A stretch of 64,000 nt of DNA, from contig JASAND010023148.1 of assembly GCA_030248195.1 (NCBI GenBank), forward strand, positions 1-64,000. Reading direction: 5' to 3'. Both the position numbers and the translations under genes were made by a program. Positions 57,383 to 64,000 of this stretch are shown in pieces. The DNA is from Trissonchulus latispiculum. Its lineage: Eukaryota; Nematoda; Enoplea; Enoplida; Ironidae. The number at the start of each line of letters is the position of its first letter. Position 1 is the stretch's first letter. The notes below the pieces were generated by a model that did no database searches, was not told the origin of the DNA, and saw only the letters and a list, made by a program, of their open reading frames with translations.

Positions 57383-58041
57383 TTATGCACCGTTCGGCTC
57401 TCTCGAAAGCGCGTATAGCCTGGTAGACCCCAGATGCCTCGGCATACAAAATTCCACAACAGTTGATGACGACAGATGACATAGCAAAAACGCAACTGCG
57501 ACAAAGGAATTAGGATAGGATATCCAAAGTTCCACAAAAGCATATACAGTTATTGGACGCGGCGGTAAGAATAACATAACGTAAAACATACCAGAACGGG
57601 AGGTCAAAGTAAAACTTAACAAGCAATATTTTGTGCAAAAGATTAAGCTCCCGCCGGATGAATATTTTAAGAAATTATAAACCTGCTGCGCAGTCAACTT
57701 TTCATAAGTGAGGTGACAATTGCTTAGGATCTGCAAAATTTTCTGCAAAGCATCGTTCTTACCTACTAGCCTGATGGCGGTAAAAAATTTACTTTTATTC
57801 CACATTGTAGCTATAATTTCGGTCATTATTAGTGAACTTCCTATTAATAGGAACATAAGCGTAGATTTGCTTGCTTGCGTAAACTTGTCAATTGGAAGTC
57901 TTTAGTTAACATATTAGTCATGCAAAAAGAATAAGATTTCCGGTTTCCAATTAGTAGTATAGGACGAGTTTTTCGAGCATCAATCTCAATCCCTAGGTAG
58001 CCTCTTCGTAACGTTAATGCCGCTGGAGATTTTATGTACAT
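57383..58041 (-). CDS. Unrecognised minus-strand frames left of the Polinton
   Basis: Two frames, 57844-58041 (GYLGIEIDARKTRPILLIGN) and 57383-57856 (MTEIIATMWNKSKFFTAIRL, DALQKILQILSNCHLTYEKL), have natural composition. The second includes candidate donors TAG/GTAAGA and CAG/GTTTAT, after which the translation looks non-coding. They could be exons of a host gene or a further Polinton accessory gene. No family recognised. Confidence 0.25.
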
Positions 58042-58160
58042 AACTTCTCATTTCACTTCACTACTAATTCGAATGTAAATGGTTTCACCGACATAGATTT
58101 TTCGTTTTATTTTAACTAGCTTTCTTTCCGACCCTCTGATTTCTTCCCCCGGGGCTTGGG

Positions 58161-58340
58161 ACCCGGCGTTGGCCCATTACCGGTTTTTTTTGTATTTTAT
58201 TTTTTGTTTTTTGTTTTTTTTATTTTACTGTTTATTTTTTCAGTTTTTTTTATTTAACTTTTTACTTTTTAGTGTTAGTAAAATTGTTAGTTGGTTTTTA
58301 CCCCTTTTCGTTGGGGAGCCCTGAAGAGGGCTATTGGGAT
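58161..58340 (-). repeat. Gene-end module copy 1 (stem-loop, A-rich tract, GGTCCCAAGCCC)
   Basis: Read on the minus strand: CCCAAT, a 6-bp stem with 4-base loop, CCCCAACGAAAAGGGG, an A-rich tract of about 100 bp, AATGGGCC, then GGTCCCAAGCCCC. The same order is found at 59556-59770. Confidence 0.7.
58317..58332 (-). terminator. Histone-mRNA-like 3' stem-loop, copy 1
   Basis: Minus-strand RNA: stem AGCCCU/AGGGCU with loop CUUC, 5' flank CCCAAU, 3' flank CCCCA, then the purine-rich ACGAAAAGGGG. The replication-dependent histone signal is a 6-bp stem of type GG-YYY-U, a UUUC or UUUA loop, an ACCCA-like 3' flank and a purine-rich downstream element. Only the first loop base and the first base pair differ. 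It lies about 54 bases after the stop codon of the 87-residue gene. Confidence 0.55.
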
Positions 58341-58385
58341 AATAAGTTTACCCTAAACGAGGTGTTGGGAGTGTGCCAGGAGAGC

Positions 58386-58649
58386 CTACTGCCAGGGAGT
58401 CGCATCTCCATGAAAAAATTCTGCATACTCTATTCCCTCCACATTGGAAACAAGCATTGTCCTTACCACTTCTCCACCAACAACCCTTTCAATTTTAATG
58501 ACTACTGTGGGACAGCCACCGAATTCCGCTATAGGTGCATACGCAGCTTGTTTGGCTTCTTCGTATGAGCTGTAGCATTCAGGATTCCGTTCCACTACAA
58601 CTCCACTCGTTGTCGGCACCACATAACTCCAGTAGTAGCTGTCTGCCAT
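58386..58649 (-). CDS. 87-residue Polinton accessory protein, unknown
   Basis: ATG at 58647-58649 (MADSYYWSYVVPTTSGVVVE), then a YEEAKQAAYAPIAEFGG helix and two beta-like stretches (TVVIKIERVVGGEVVRTMLV), ending ATPWQ. It is compact, with neither signal peptide nor membrane seg­ment. I do not recognise a family. A TATAAAC box lies near 58720 and the gene is followed by the histone-like stem-loop. It sits downstream of the RING gene on the same strand. Confidence 0.6.
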   Translation of the reverse strand: MADSYYWSYVVPTTSGVVVERNPECYSSYEEAKQAAYAPIAEFGGCPTVVIKIERVVGGEVVRTMLVSNVEGIEYAEFFHGDATPWQ

Positions 58650-58736
58650 GTGTCAATAGTTATCATCTGTCTGAAAATTATCTTTCTGTGATGCAAATCT
58701 TATAGTTTATATTGTACTGTTTATATCGTTCATGCT

Positions 58737-58759
58737 TTTATTGATTTGATCCTTTTATT
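58737..58759 (-). terminator. Poly(A) signals after the RING gene
   Basis: Two AATAAA hexamers on the minus strand (58752-58759 region and 58737-58742), about 45 and 60 bases after the RING stop codon. Confidence 0.5.
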
Positions 58760-58801
58760 AATTTCTTGCTTTTACTCACTGCATTGCATTCTCTTTTTTA
58801 A

Positions 58802-59290
58802 TTAACCCCGAACACCCATTTCCACAGTCTCAGTATTGTTTGTGTCATGAACAGATTCTACAGCAGAACGACATACAGGACAGGTGTAATTTCTCAAAAC
58901 CCAAGATGTTATACAAAAATCATGAAATGTGTGATTGCAACGCAGTTTGCGGCATACTCGGTGACCATCAAAATCTTCTAGACAAATGGAGCATTTTGAC
59001 GTAGGCATGAAACAAAACTTTTGGTATTCCGGCATGTCAGTTACAGTTTGAATTTCTCCTACGTCTGACAATAAATTTGTTCGGCAAAGGACTATCCTTA
59101 TTCTTCCGAATCTTCGGTAACAAAGCTTACAGTAGAATATTGGACCAACTAGAGGAAATGATGCATCTGTATTTTCGTGCAAGTAACTGTATACTATTTT
59201 TTCCAAGACCGTACTACATAATCTGCAACGAGGAGTAGTAGAAAATGGCACAATTGTCGATTCCATACTTAGAGTCAGATTAATGTTCAC
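58802..59290 (-). CDS. RING-H2 protein with extra N-terminal Cys pairs
   Basis: The 162-residue product has a C-terminal RING-H2 finger: C100-x2-C103, C118-x-H120-x2-H123-x2-C126, C137-x2-C140, with the Pro after C137 and the Trp at 130 typical of E2-binding RINGs. N-terminal pairs C22-x2-C25 and C54-x2-C57 could form a second zinc site. It is probably an E3 ubiquitin ligase acting on host or element proteins. The start may be the ATG at 59288-59290 or the one eight codons later. A TATA box and initiator lie 126-158 bases upstream, so it has its own promoter, unlike the packed capsid genes. RING genes are not part of the Polinton core set, so this is an accessory gene. Confidence 0.8.
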   Translation of the reverse strand: MNINLTLSMESTIVPFSTTPRCRLCSTVLEKIVYSYLHENTDASFPLVGPIFYCKLCYRRFGRIRIVLCRTNLLSDVGEIQTVTDMPEYQKFCFMPTSKCSICLEDFDGHRVCRKLRCNHTFHDFCITSWVLRNYTCPVCRSAVESVHDTNNTETVEMGVRG

Positions 59291-59412
59291 TTCACTTCGT
59301 CCAATTCAGTTGAATTCGTTTTTATGTCTTCTGTTTATATTTAAATTCAATTTTACCACAGTTGTCAGAGCTCGCTCAAAAAACCGACTGCTCACGACGA
59401 CAGCACGAGTCA

Positions 59413-59448
59413 GACTGACGAGGTGCCCGATTTTTTCGGCCTTATATA
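59413..59448 (-). promoter_or_regulatory. Core promoter of the RING gene (TATA box and initiator)
   Basis: Minus strand TATATAAG at 59441-59448 and TCAGTC at 59413-59418. The initiator A (59416) is 32 bases from the first T of the TATA box, the canonical spacing for RNA polymerase II. The repeated GTCAGTCTGACTCG context just downstream is GC-richer. Confidence 0.6.
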
Positions 59449-59555
59449 GACTTTTGAGTTAGCTAATAGTTGCTTGGCTTGGATATAATTTGACTGTCCA
59501 CGAGATGTAGTGCTAACTTTATGTTTTTATTTTTATGTCTCCACCCCTCTGCGAT

Positions 59556-59770
59556 TTTACCGGTATACCGGAAGGGCTTGGGAACCTTCTGAGCTTTCAC
59601 CCAGGCCGCATTAATGGTTTTTTATTTTTTAGTTTTTTTGTGTTTTGTTTTTTTATGATTTTTTTGTGGTTTTATAGTTTTATACTTTTTTTGGTCCCTA
59701 CTATATACATTATATACAGGTGGTTTTTACCCCTTTTCCTTGGGGAGCCCTTAAGAGGACTGTTGGGATA
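59556..59770 (-). repeat. Gene-end module copy 2
   Basis: Same layout as 58161-58340: stem-loop, CCCCAAGGAAAAGGGG, TAAAAACCA, A-rich tract, ATTAATGCGGCC, GGTTCCCAAGCCC. Overall identity is high at the stem-loop end and weak in the A-rich part. Confidence 0.7.
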
Positions 59771-60045
59771 TAGACGCGTAAAACGTCGTAGTTATGACTG
59801 AAGCATATTTCAGCCCAGTCGATATTGAAAGAGTACCAGCAAGGCTCAGTTCCGAGGACGGTTAGATTAACTTTTTGATTGAAAGATTTTCTGAGTTGGT
59901 CTATCATTGGTTGGTCAAGACAGACTCCCGAAGGTGTAACAACAACTACTAGTGTAACCGCGATCAGAAAGATAGAGCAGACGATAATTAAAACTTTACC
60001 CCAACCGAACCCCATCGGTGGAGTGTGTTCCTGTGTCGTCCCCAT
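59710..60045 (-). CDS. Small single-pass membrane protein, unknown
   Basis: 111 residues. The N-terminus is Gly/Pro-rich, then one hydrophobic segment at 17-37 (KVLIIVCSIFLIAVTLVVVV), then an outer part with Cys42, Cys69 and Cys81 and a possible N-glycosylation site NLT at 60-62. The ORF starts 52 bases after the protease stop. The last 20 codons overlap the stem-loop module, so the C-terminus is doubtful. It is comparable to small membrane proteins found near capsid genes in Polintons and related viruses, but no family assigned. Confidence 0.55.
   Translation of the reverse strand: MGTTQEHTPPMGFGWGKVLIIVCSIFLIAVTLVVVVTPSGVCLDQPMIDQLRKSFNQKVNLTVLGTEPCWYSFNIDWAEICFSHNYDVLRVYIPTVLLRAPQGKGVKTTCI
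59746..59761 (-). terminator. Histone-mRNA-like 3' stem-loop, copy 2
   Basis: Minus-strand RNA: stem AGUCCU/AGGGCU with a G-U pair where copy 1 has C-G, loop CUUA, flanks CCCAAC and CCCCA, then AAGGAAAAGGGG. The C-to-U change keeps pairing only in minus-strand RNA, and the loop ends in C in one copy and A in the other, the two forms known in histone genes. It overlaps the last codons of the membrane protein frame, so that gene may end differently or the element may serve the whole capsid cluster. Confidence 0.5.
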
Positions 60046-60097
60046 TATTTCACACCTAAGACTTTACAACGTTAGACCAGCTGCTCTGACCGTCCAT

Positions 60098-60535
60098 TTA
60101 TGAATTTCCCCCCAATCGTAAACTGTCTACAAATCCCTTCACGATTTCATCGTTTTTAGAAGGTCGTTCCCTGAGATAAGAGATTATATCTTCGAAGGAA
60201 AACCCTTTATCGCGGTGGTAAAGAAAGTAGATACAATACTCCCCACAGACGAAAGTGGTGTAATCTTGCAAGCGAACCGGGTTATGTTTTTGCAATCTAT
60301 GGTTAAAGTACTTTTCGAACTCCTTAAGTGGTGGTCGGCCGTAGCTGTCGAAATACTCAGCGTAATCGTCAAGGTACAAAGCAACCCAGTGCTGGCCAGG
60401 AAGTTGGCAGGGGTCGGTGTTGGCTACGAAGCAGCTATTGTCTAACATTGTTTCCGGAAGGTGGTCGATAGGATATACTCCAACGAAATTTTTAACGAGA
60501 GGTCGTAATGTGTTTTCAATTTCTAGCGTATTCAT
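60098..60535 (-). CDS. Adenain-like cysteine protease (Polinton PRO)
   Basis: 145 residues, the usual size for Polinton proteases. The catalytic set is His49 (GQHW), Asp63 (FDSYG), Gln90 and Cys97 (VCGEYC); the Gln-to-Cys spacing of seven matches adenovirus protease. By analogy it processes capsid and core precursors during particle assembly. It begins 51 bases after the major capsid stop codon. The start ATG at 60533-60535 is the first in frame. No defects visible. Confidence 0.9.
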   Translation of the reverse strand: MNTLEIENTLRPLVKNFVGVYPIDHLPETMLDNSCFVANTDPCQLPGQHWVALYLDDYAEYFDSYGRPPLKEFEKYFNHRLQKHNPVRLQDYTTFVCGEYCIYFLYHRDKGFSFEDIISYLRERPSKNDEIVKGFVDSLRLGGNS

Positions 60536-60586
60536 ATGGCGTAGTCGAAGAAAGGTGTTCGATTATAGTCGATTGAGATTAGATTA

Positions 60587-61783
60587 TCAAATTCCCCGTA
60601 TATATATAATGATTTCAACACCCTGAGGATAACTTGTAGCACTCAACGCCTTACTAAGTTCCATCCGAAGAGAGACGTCTCCCTCTCGAATTAACTGCAT
60701 GGCGCCGGTGTCAGTGTTATCTGGGGTTAGGTCGAAGGCGAAGAAAGCATTACCATCTTTGAAATCTGTGTAGCTGATATAACACCCCTTGTCATCCCCA
60801 GCCATATCGAGAGTTTCAAAAAGGAAAACAAAAGGGAAGGTATACCCACGAGGTTTGGAGAAGTCAATTTTCATGGGTTGTCTAGGAATGTATTCATCCC
60901 CACATTTTAGACTAATTTCGGTAATGTTAATGGTTTCCAGGGTCAGGGGGTCCGCTGTCAAAGAACCGTTAAACGCCTCAGACTTGACTATCCCGATAAT
61001 CACCTTTCTAGGGAGTTGACCAGTGAACACCGAATTTTCGACAATGGTTTGTATGCCTGAGCTCAGATGCCGTGCTACCACTTTTGTACGTCTGATTGGA
61101 TACTTTGCAGTGTTTCCCTGAGAGAGAATATTTTCAATGGCTAGGGACATAGAGTCTTGGCACTTAACCTTTCTTACGTACCAGCGCATGTCCTCTACCT
61201 TGACTTTGCTGCTTCCCTGAGAACTGAGACAAAACTCATCCGGATTTCGGTGCAACTCAATTGTCAGTTGACAGTCGCTCAGGAGGTACTTTTCCTGTTT
61301 AAACAGATCGCAGTGGATCGGTGCCATAAACTCAGCGGATTTGGTTGCCACCCAGGTGCCTCTTGTGCCCGAGTCGAACTCACAGCCAGCAGCTTGCAAG
61401 TGACCTTCTTTTGCATTGCGAGAATAATTTAGCATAGTTTCAATGTAGGCCTGGTACGCGTAGTGGGGGCCCGAGTTGTAAATTTCTTTATCAGAGAGTT
61501 TGACTATGCAGCGCTGGAAAAATGTTTTGCCGAAAAGGTTAATAGGAGTCCCAGCATCTCCTTCAATTTTAACCCTAAGATAGAGATAATTTTTGTTTAG
61601 ATCAAGCATGTACGAGTCTTTAGGAACGTTAAAACGGTAAGGACCTGAGTCTGTAATTGGATTTTGGGGTCCTATTTCCGCCCAGTACCCATGCTCTACG
61701 GCAACTTGAGTAGGTGGAACGGAGAATAGGTCCAATTCCGACTTGAACCCAGGTAGAGATAGCGAATCTACTTGCTTAGTCAT
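60587..61783 (-). CDS. Major capsid protein (double jelly-roll type)
   Basis: 398 residues, without gaps. The N-terminus DLFSVPPTQVAVEHGYWAEI, then YLYLRVKIEGD, a YQAYIETMLNYS helix and a C-terminal VEIIIYIRGI strand match the conserved protein found in Polintons and annotated in animals as F54H12.2-like, now regarded as the hexon-type capsid protein. It should assemble into pseudo-hexameric capsomers. The start is 2 bases after the stop of the core-like gene. The fold assignment rests on family knowledge, not on a structure prediction here. Confidence 0.8.
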   Translation of the reverse strand: MTKQVDSLSLPGFKSELDLFSVPPTQVAVEHGYWAEIGPQNPITDSGPYRFNVPKDSYMLDLNKNYLYLRVKIEGDAGTPINLFGKTFFQRCIVKLSDKEIYNSGPHYAYQAYIETMLNYSRNAKEGHLQAAGCEFDSGTRGTWVATKSAEFMAPIHCDLFKQEKYLLSDCQLTIELHRNPDEFCLSSQGSSKVKVEDMRWYVRKVKCQDSMSLAIENILSQGNTAKYPIRRTKVVARHLSSGIQTIVENSVFTGQLPRKVIIGIVKSEAFNGSLTADPLTLETINITEISLKCGDEYIPRQPMKIDFSKPRGYTFPFVFLFETLDMAGDDKGCYISYTDFKDGNAFFAFDLTPDNTDTGAMQLIREGDVSLRMELSKALSATSYPQGVEIIIYIRGI

Positions 61784-61785
61784 GC

Positions 61786-62199
61786 TTATGTGAATATGTC
61801 TAACTTTTGTTTCGGTGGTCTACCACGTCCCTTTACTCCTTTTATGTTGTTAGATCTAGGTCTTTGACCGATACCTTCGCCTTGTTGAATATGTTCACCA
61901 GCAGCAGTTAATGTCTCACCAAGAAACTGTTTGCCTCTCCGCTTCGCAGCTGCTTTTATGTCTTCACCTTGGGTTACGTCTGATGCTAGTGCTAATGCAT
62001 TTTTTGCAAGACTTTTACCTGCAGATAGACCGACTCGTTTTAGAATTGGAAGTGCGGCTCTAAATAGACCCCTAAAGATGTTTCCTATCCCTGCTCCTCG
62101 TTGGTACGGAAGCCCTGCGTATGCCGGAAGCGCCCCACCAGTTTGAAGTAGGGTTAGCTCCCAAGTGCCCTGAGTTTCGGGTATGTACTGACAGCGCAT
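61786..62199 (-). CDS. Basic glycine-rich core/minor virion protein with AT-hook-like tail
   Basis: 137 residues. The sequence has a beta-like start (TWELTLL), GGALPAYAGLPYQRGAGIGN, a strongly amphipathic basic helix (41-72, FRGLFRAALPILKRVGLSAG), and a C-terminal KGRGRPPKQK AT-hook-like motif (122-131). It resembles the adenovirus pX/pVI-type small core proteins described in adintoviruses and Polintons. Three sites of form Q-x-G-[GAE] followed by A or G (19-23, 33-37, 105-109) fit adenain specificity, except that P4 is Gln. Its ATG shares the last A of the penton stop (TAATG). Confidence 0.65.
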   Translation of the reverse strand: MRCQYIPETQGTWELTLLQTGGALPAYAGLPYQRGAGIGNIFRGLFRAALPILKRVGLSAGKSLAKNALALASDVTQGEDIKAAAKRRGKQFLGETLTAAGEHIQQGEGIGQRPRSNNIKGVKGRGRPPKQKLDIFT

Positions 62200-62972
62200 T
62201 ATCGTCGTCTTCGAAAGTGAAGTTTAACGTAAACCTTTCCGAATGCAAATTGTACAGGCCTCCCCGCGTCATCGTTTATATTGATTTCGACAGTTCCAAA
62301 CTCTTTGTGGAGGACAGGGACGTAATGTGGATTGTGGTACTCCTTATTTACTACCGCCCCGTGAGTCCCCTCGGTCGTCACCACCCGAATTAGAGGTACC
62401 AGTGCGTTTCCTATAACTTGAGGAGCCACCAGGTCACAGTAAACGAAGAGAGAGTAGAAACCTAGTCTAAGATCTGGTTCGGACTCAGCAACGAAAATTA
62501 TTTTGTCATCTACAGGATCACCGTCCCTTTGCATTGGATCAGGGTAGTAGCCTAACATCTTCCAGAGATTTTTGCTCAACTTAACTGTATTAGGGAAGGT
62601 CTTTGGTATTGAAAACATTACTCTGTGCCTGTAACCATCGAATCTAAATTTAATTGGTGCTCTCTCACCTGTGACGGGGTGTTCCATATTAAGTATAGTG
62701 AAATTAATTGCATCGCATAGATCGTCCACTGTTTCGTAGTGTCGTTTAGGTAGGAGTTTAACCATTGAGGTCTTGTCAGGAAACTTAAAAGAGACGGCCG
62801 AGTTAGCTGCAGAAAGATTACCCCAAGTCACCGGATACATCATTTCCACAAGAGCAACTTCCCACTCACCTTGTAATTTAATTCTATGAGGGAGCTTTAC
62901 CCGGTAGTCATTTAGAGAGTTGGTTTCGAAGTCTCCCGTATTACTGGGGAGGAACATATAGAAATCCGTCAT
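62199..62972 (-). CDS. Penton-like minor capsid protein (single jelly roll)
   Basis: 257 residues. The start MTDFYMFLPSNTGDFETNSL followed by LNDYRVKLPHRIKLQGEWEV and ALVEMMYPVTW is the typical opening of Polinton minor capsid proteins. Hydrophobic strands continue to a basic C-terminus (VKLHFRRRR). It would sit at the capsid vertices. The start lies 32 bases inside the end of the integrase gene, and the stop overlaps the next ATG by one base. Confidence 0.8.
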   Translation of the reverse strand: MTDFYMFLPSNTGDFETNSLNDYRVKLPHRIKLQGEWEVALVEMMYPVTWGNLSAANSAVSFKFPDKTSMVKLLPKRHYETVDDLCDAINFTILNMEHPVTGERAPIKFRFDGYRHRVMFSIPKTFPNTVKLSKNLWKMLGYYPDPMQRDGDPVDDKIIFVAESEPDLRLGFYSLFVYCDLVAPQVIGNALVPLIRVVTTEGTHGAVVNKEYHNPHYVPVLHKEFGTVEININDDAGRPVQFAFGKVYVKLHFRRRR

Positions 62973-63996
62973 CTTCAGATATCCAACTATTAAATTTTTC
63001 TGGATAGCCTAGCCACTTGACAAAATACTCTTTTTTCCTGCCCCTTTTTCTAGTTTTTATTATCTTCTCAACCCAATAAGAGTCTGGTTTATCTACTTTT
63101 TGTAACTCCTCGGGATAGAATAGACCCTGAATTGGCTCTTCGGCTAGGTCTTCAAGTTCGTACATTCCGCTAGGGTGAATTGCCTTTATTTTGAAAAGTT
63201 CCTCGGACCAATTTGGTAGATAGCCTTTCTCAAATCTCCCTTTAGTCTTACTTATTCGAACGATATCACGTATTTTAAACTTCTTTTTCAACTTAGAATG
63301 CCTACCTAGAAAGATCTCTCTTACCTTCTCCTCATTCTCTTGGTTAGAAGCCTCAGTTGGAGTCAATTTAATTGTACGGTGCTTTGAATTGTTATAACCA
63401 CTTACGAAACTCTGGAGGACGTCTAGGTACCTGTAGCTCCTTGTTCGTGTAAAGTACTTCCACATTTTTGTCTTCAGGGTTCTGTTAAAACGTTCAACTA
63501 TGCTACATTTAATGTCTGGGTTATTGCAGGTGTAGTAGCGAATGTCCTTTGATTTTAGTAAATTTTGGAACTTTTTATTCTGAAACTCTTTCCCTCTGTC
63601 ACTTAACACTTTCTGGGGTTTGCGTCCCTGAGCTAGAATGTTTTCAAACGCCGCTGTGATGTCAGCCCCCGATTTGCTTTTTACGGGCTCTACCCAGGCG
63701 TACTTGCTGAAGCCGTCAATACAGGTGAGTAGGAAGTGGTAATCGTCGTTTTGGTCAGCTAGGTTTGCCATGTCTGCTAAGTCAATTTGCCACTGCTCAT
63801 CTATATCATGGAATATATAACTAAGGTGGGCATACTTTCGCTTAATTGGTTTGTGGACAGAGTAGGTATATTGCTTTCCAAGCCACCCCCTGACCTGTTT
63901 TTGAGAAACCCCTGCTGCTTTCGCCAAAGAATTTATCCCGGAAAATGCCGAGGGTTGGGTGGGATCGTAATATAATTTGGTTAGAAGGTCTTCCAT
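62941..63996 (-). CDS. Polinton integrase with chromodomain
   Basis: 351 residues, apparently complete. An N-terminal domain with the LYYDPTQPSAFSGINSLAKA motif is followed by the rve catalytic core: Asp72 (WQIDLADM), Asp133 (LSDRGKEF) and Glu168 (SIVERFNRTLK), with about 35 residues between the last two. A C-terminal beta domain (FKIRDIVRISKTKGRFEKGY) follows, then a chromodomain (307-340, YWVEKIIKTRKRG, KWLGYPEKFNSWI). The chromodomain should target methylated histone tails. ATG at 63994-63996, five bases from the window edge. Polinton integrase cuts and joins element ends with a 6-bp target duplication. Confidence 0.95.
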   Translation of the reverse strand: MEDLLTKLYYDPTQPSAFSGINSLAKAAGVSQKQVRGWLGKQYTYSVHKPIKRKYAHLSYIFHDIDEQWQIDLADMANLADQNDDYHFLLTCIDGFSKYAWVEPVKSKSGADITAAFENILAQGRKPQKVLSDRGKEFQNKKFQNLLKSKDIRYYTCNNPDIKCSIVERFNRTLKTKMWKYFTRTRSYRYLDVLQSFVSGYNNSKHRTIKLTPTEASNQENEEKVREIFLGRHSKLKKKFKIRDIVRISKTKGRFEKGYLPNWSEELFKIKAIHPSGMYELEDLAEEPIQGLFYPEELQKVDKPDSYWVEKIIKTRKRGRKKEYFVKWLGYPEKFNSWISEDDGFLYVPPQ

Positions 63997-64000
63997 TTTA

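Larger units (their letters stand above)
58160..64000 (-). mobile_element. Polinton/Maverick element, 3' portion
   Basis: Integrase, penton-like, core-like, major capsid and adenain-like protease genes lie in one direction with intact frames, the signature of Polintons, which are giant self-synthesising elements with virus-type capsid genes. PolB and FtsK-type ATPase are expected to the right of the window. Terminal inverted repeats and the 6-bp target duplication could not be located because only one side is visible. The left boundary is an estimate. Confidence 0.9.

Noticed and set aside
58160..58260. Polinton left terminal inverted repeat
   Set aside because: Only one end of the element is in the window, so no inverted partner can be compared; the boundary at about 58160 is only where shared modules stop.
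60184..61432. Plus-strand and alternate minus frames across the Polinton capsid and protease genes
   Set aside because: Shadows of well-supported genes on the minus strand.

Overview
This window is AT-rich animal-type nuclear DNA dominated by transposable elements. It has GT-AG introns, TATA/initiator promoter elements, AATAAA signals, (AT)n and (AAT)n microsatellites, a Penelope-like retroelement, several foldback and MITE-type DNA elements, and a large Polinton/Maverick at the right edge. No bacterial, organellar, rRNA or confident tRNA features were seen. The host cannot be named from the sequence; an invertebrate metazoan is the most likely reading.

Bases 1-5300 hold a degenerate basic/proline-rich frame running off the left edge and a small spliced gene of unknown function. 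Bases 5300-17600 are a mosaic of a hAT-type MITE, a broken Tribbles-like pseudokinase copy, insertions, and a hairpin-array MITE. Bases 17960-21620 are a Penelope-like element read leftwards (ORF1, GIY-YIG, RT). Bases 22600-23300 hold the best copy of a small zinc-binding protein family. Bases 23800-37100 are nearly gene-free, with three or more foldback elements and a 50-bp minisatellite. Bases 37660-39500 are a second, 5'-truncated Penelope-like copy carrying a MITE with 8-bp target duplications.

Bases 40360-45800 contain a RING-like spliced gene, a long inverted repeat whose arms carry a PC4-like fragment, and a degenerate dUTPase-deoxynucleoside kinase cassette. Bases 49300-55650 re-use blocks from the left half (pseudokinase, zinc protein) and then the dUTPase-dNK cassette again, so the window contains extensive internal duplication. 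Both cassette copies are broken, with different lesions, and probably derive from a DNA virus or a virus-like element.

From about 58150 to the right edge lies a Polinton read leftwards: integrase with chromodomain, penton-like minor capsid, small basic glycine-rich core-like protein, double-jelly-roll-type major capsid, adenain-like protease, a membrane protein, a RING-H2 protein and an 87-residue protein. These are intact, closely packed and partly overlapping, so the element may be young or still functional. PolB and the packaging ATPase are not in the window and should lie beyond base 64000. Two gene ends in this element carry stem-loops that closely resemble the 3' end signal of replication-dependent histone mRNAs, which is the most interesting candidate novelty here.
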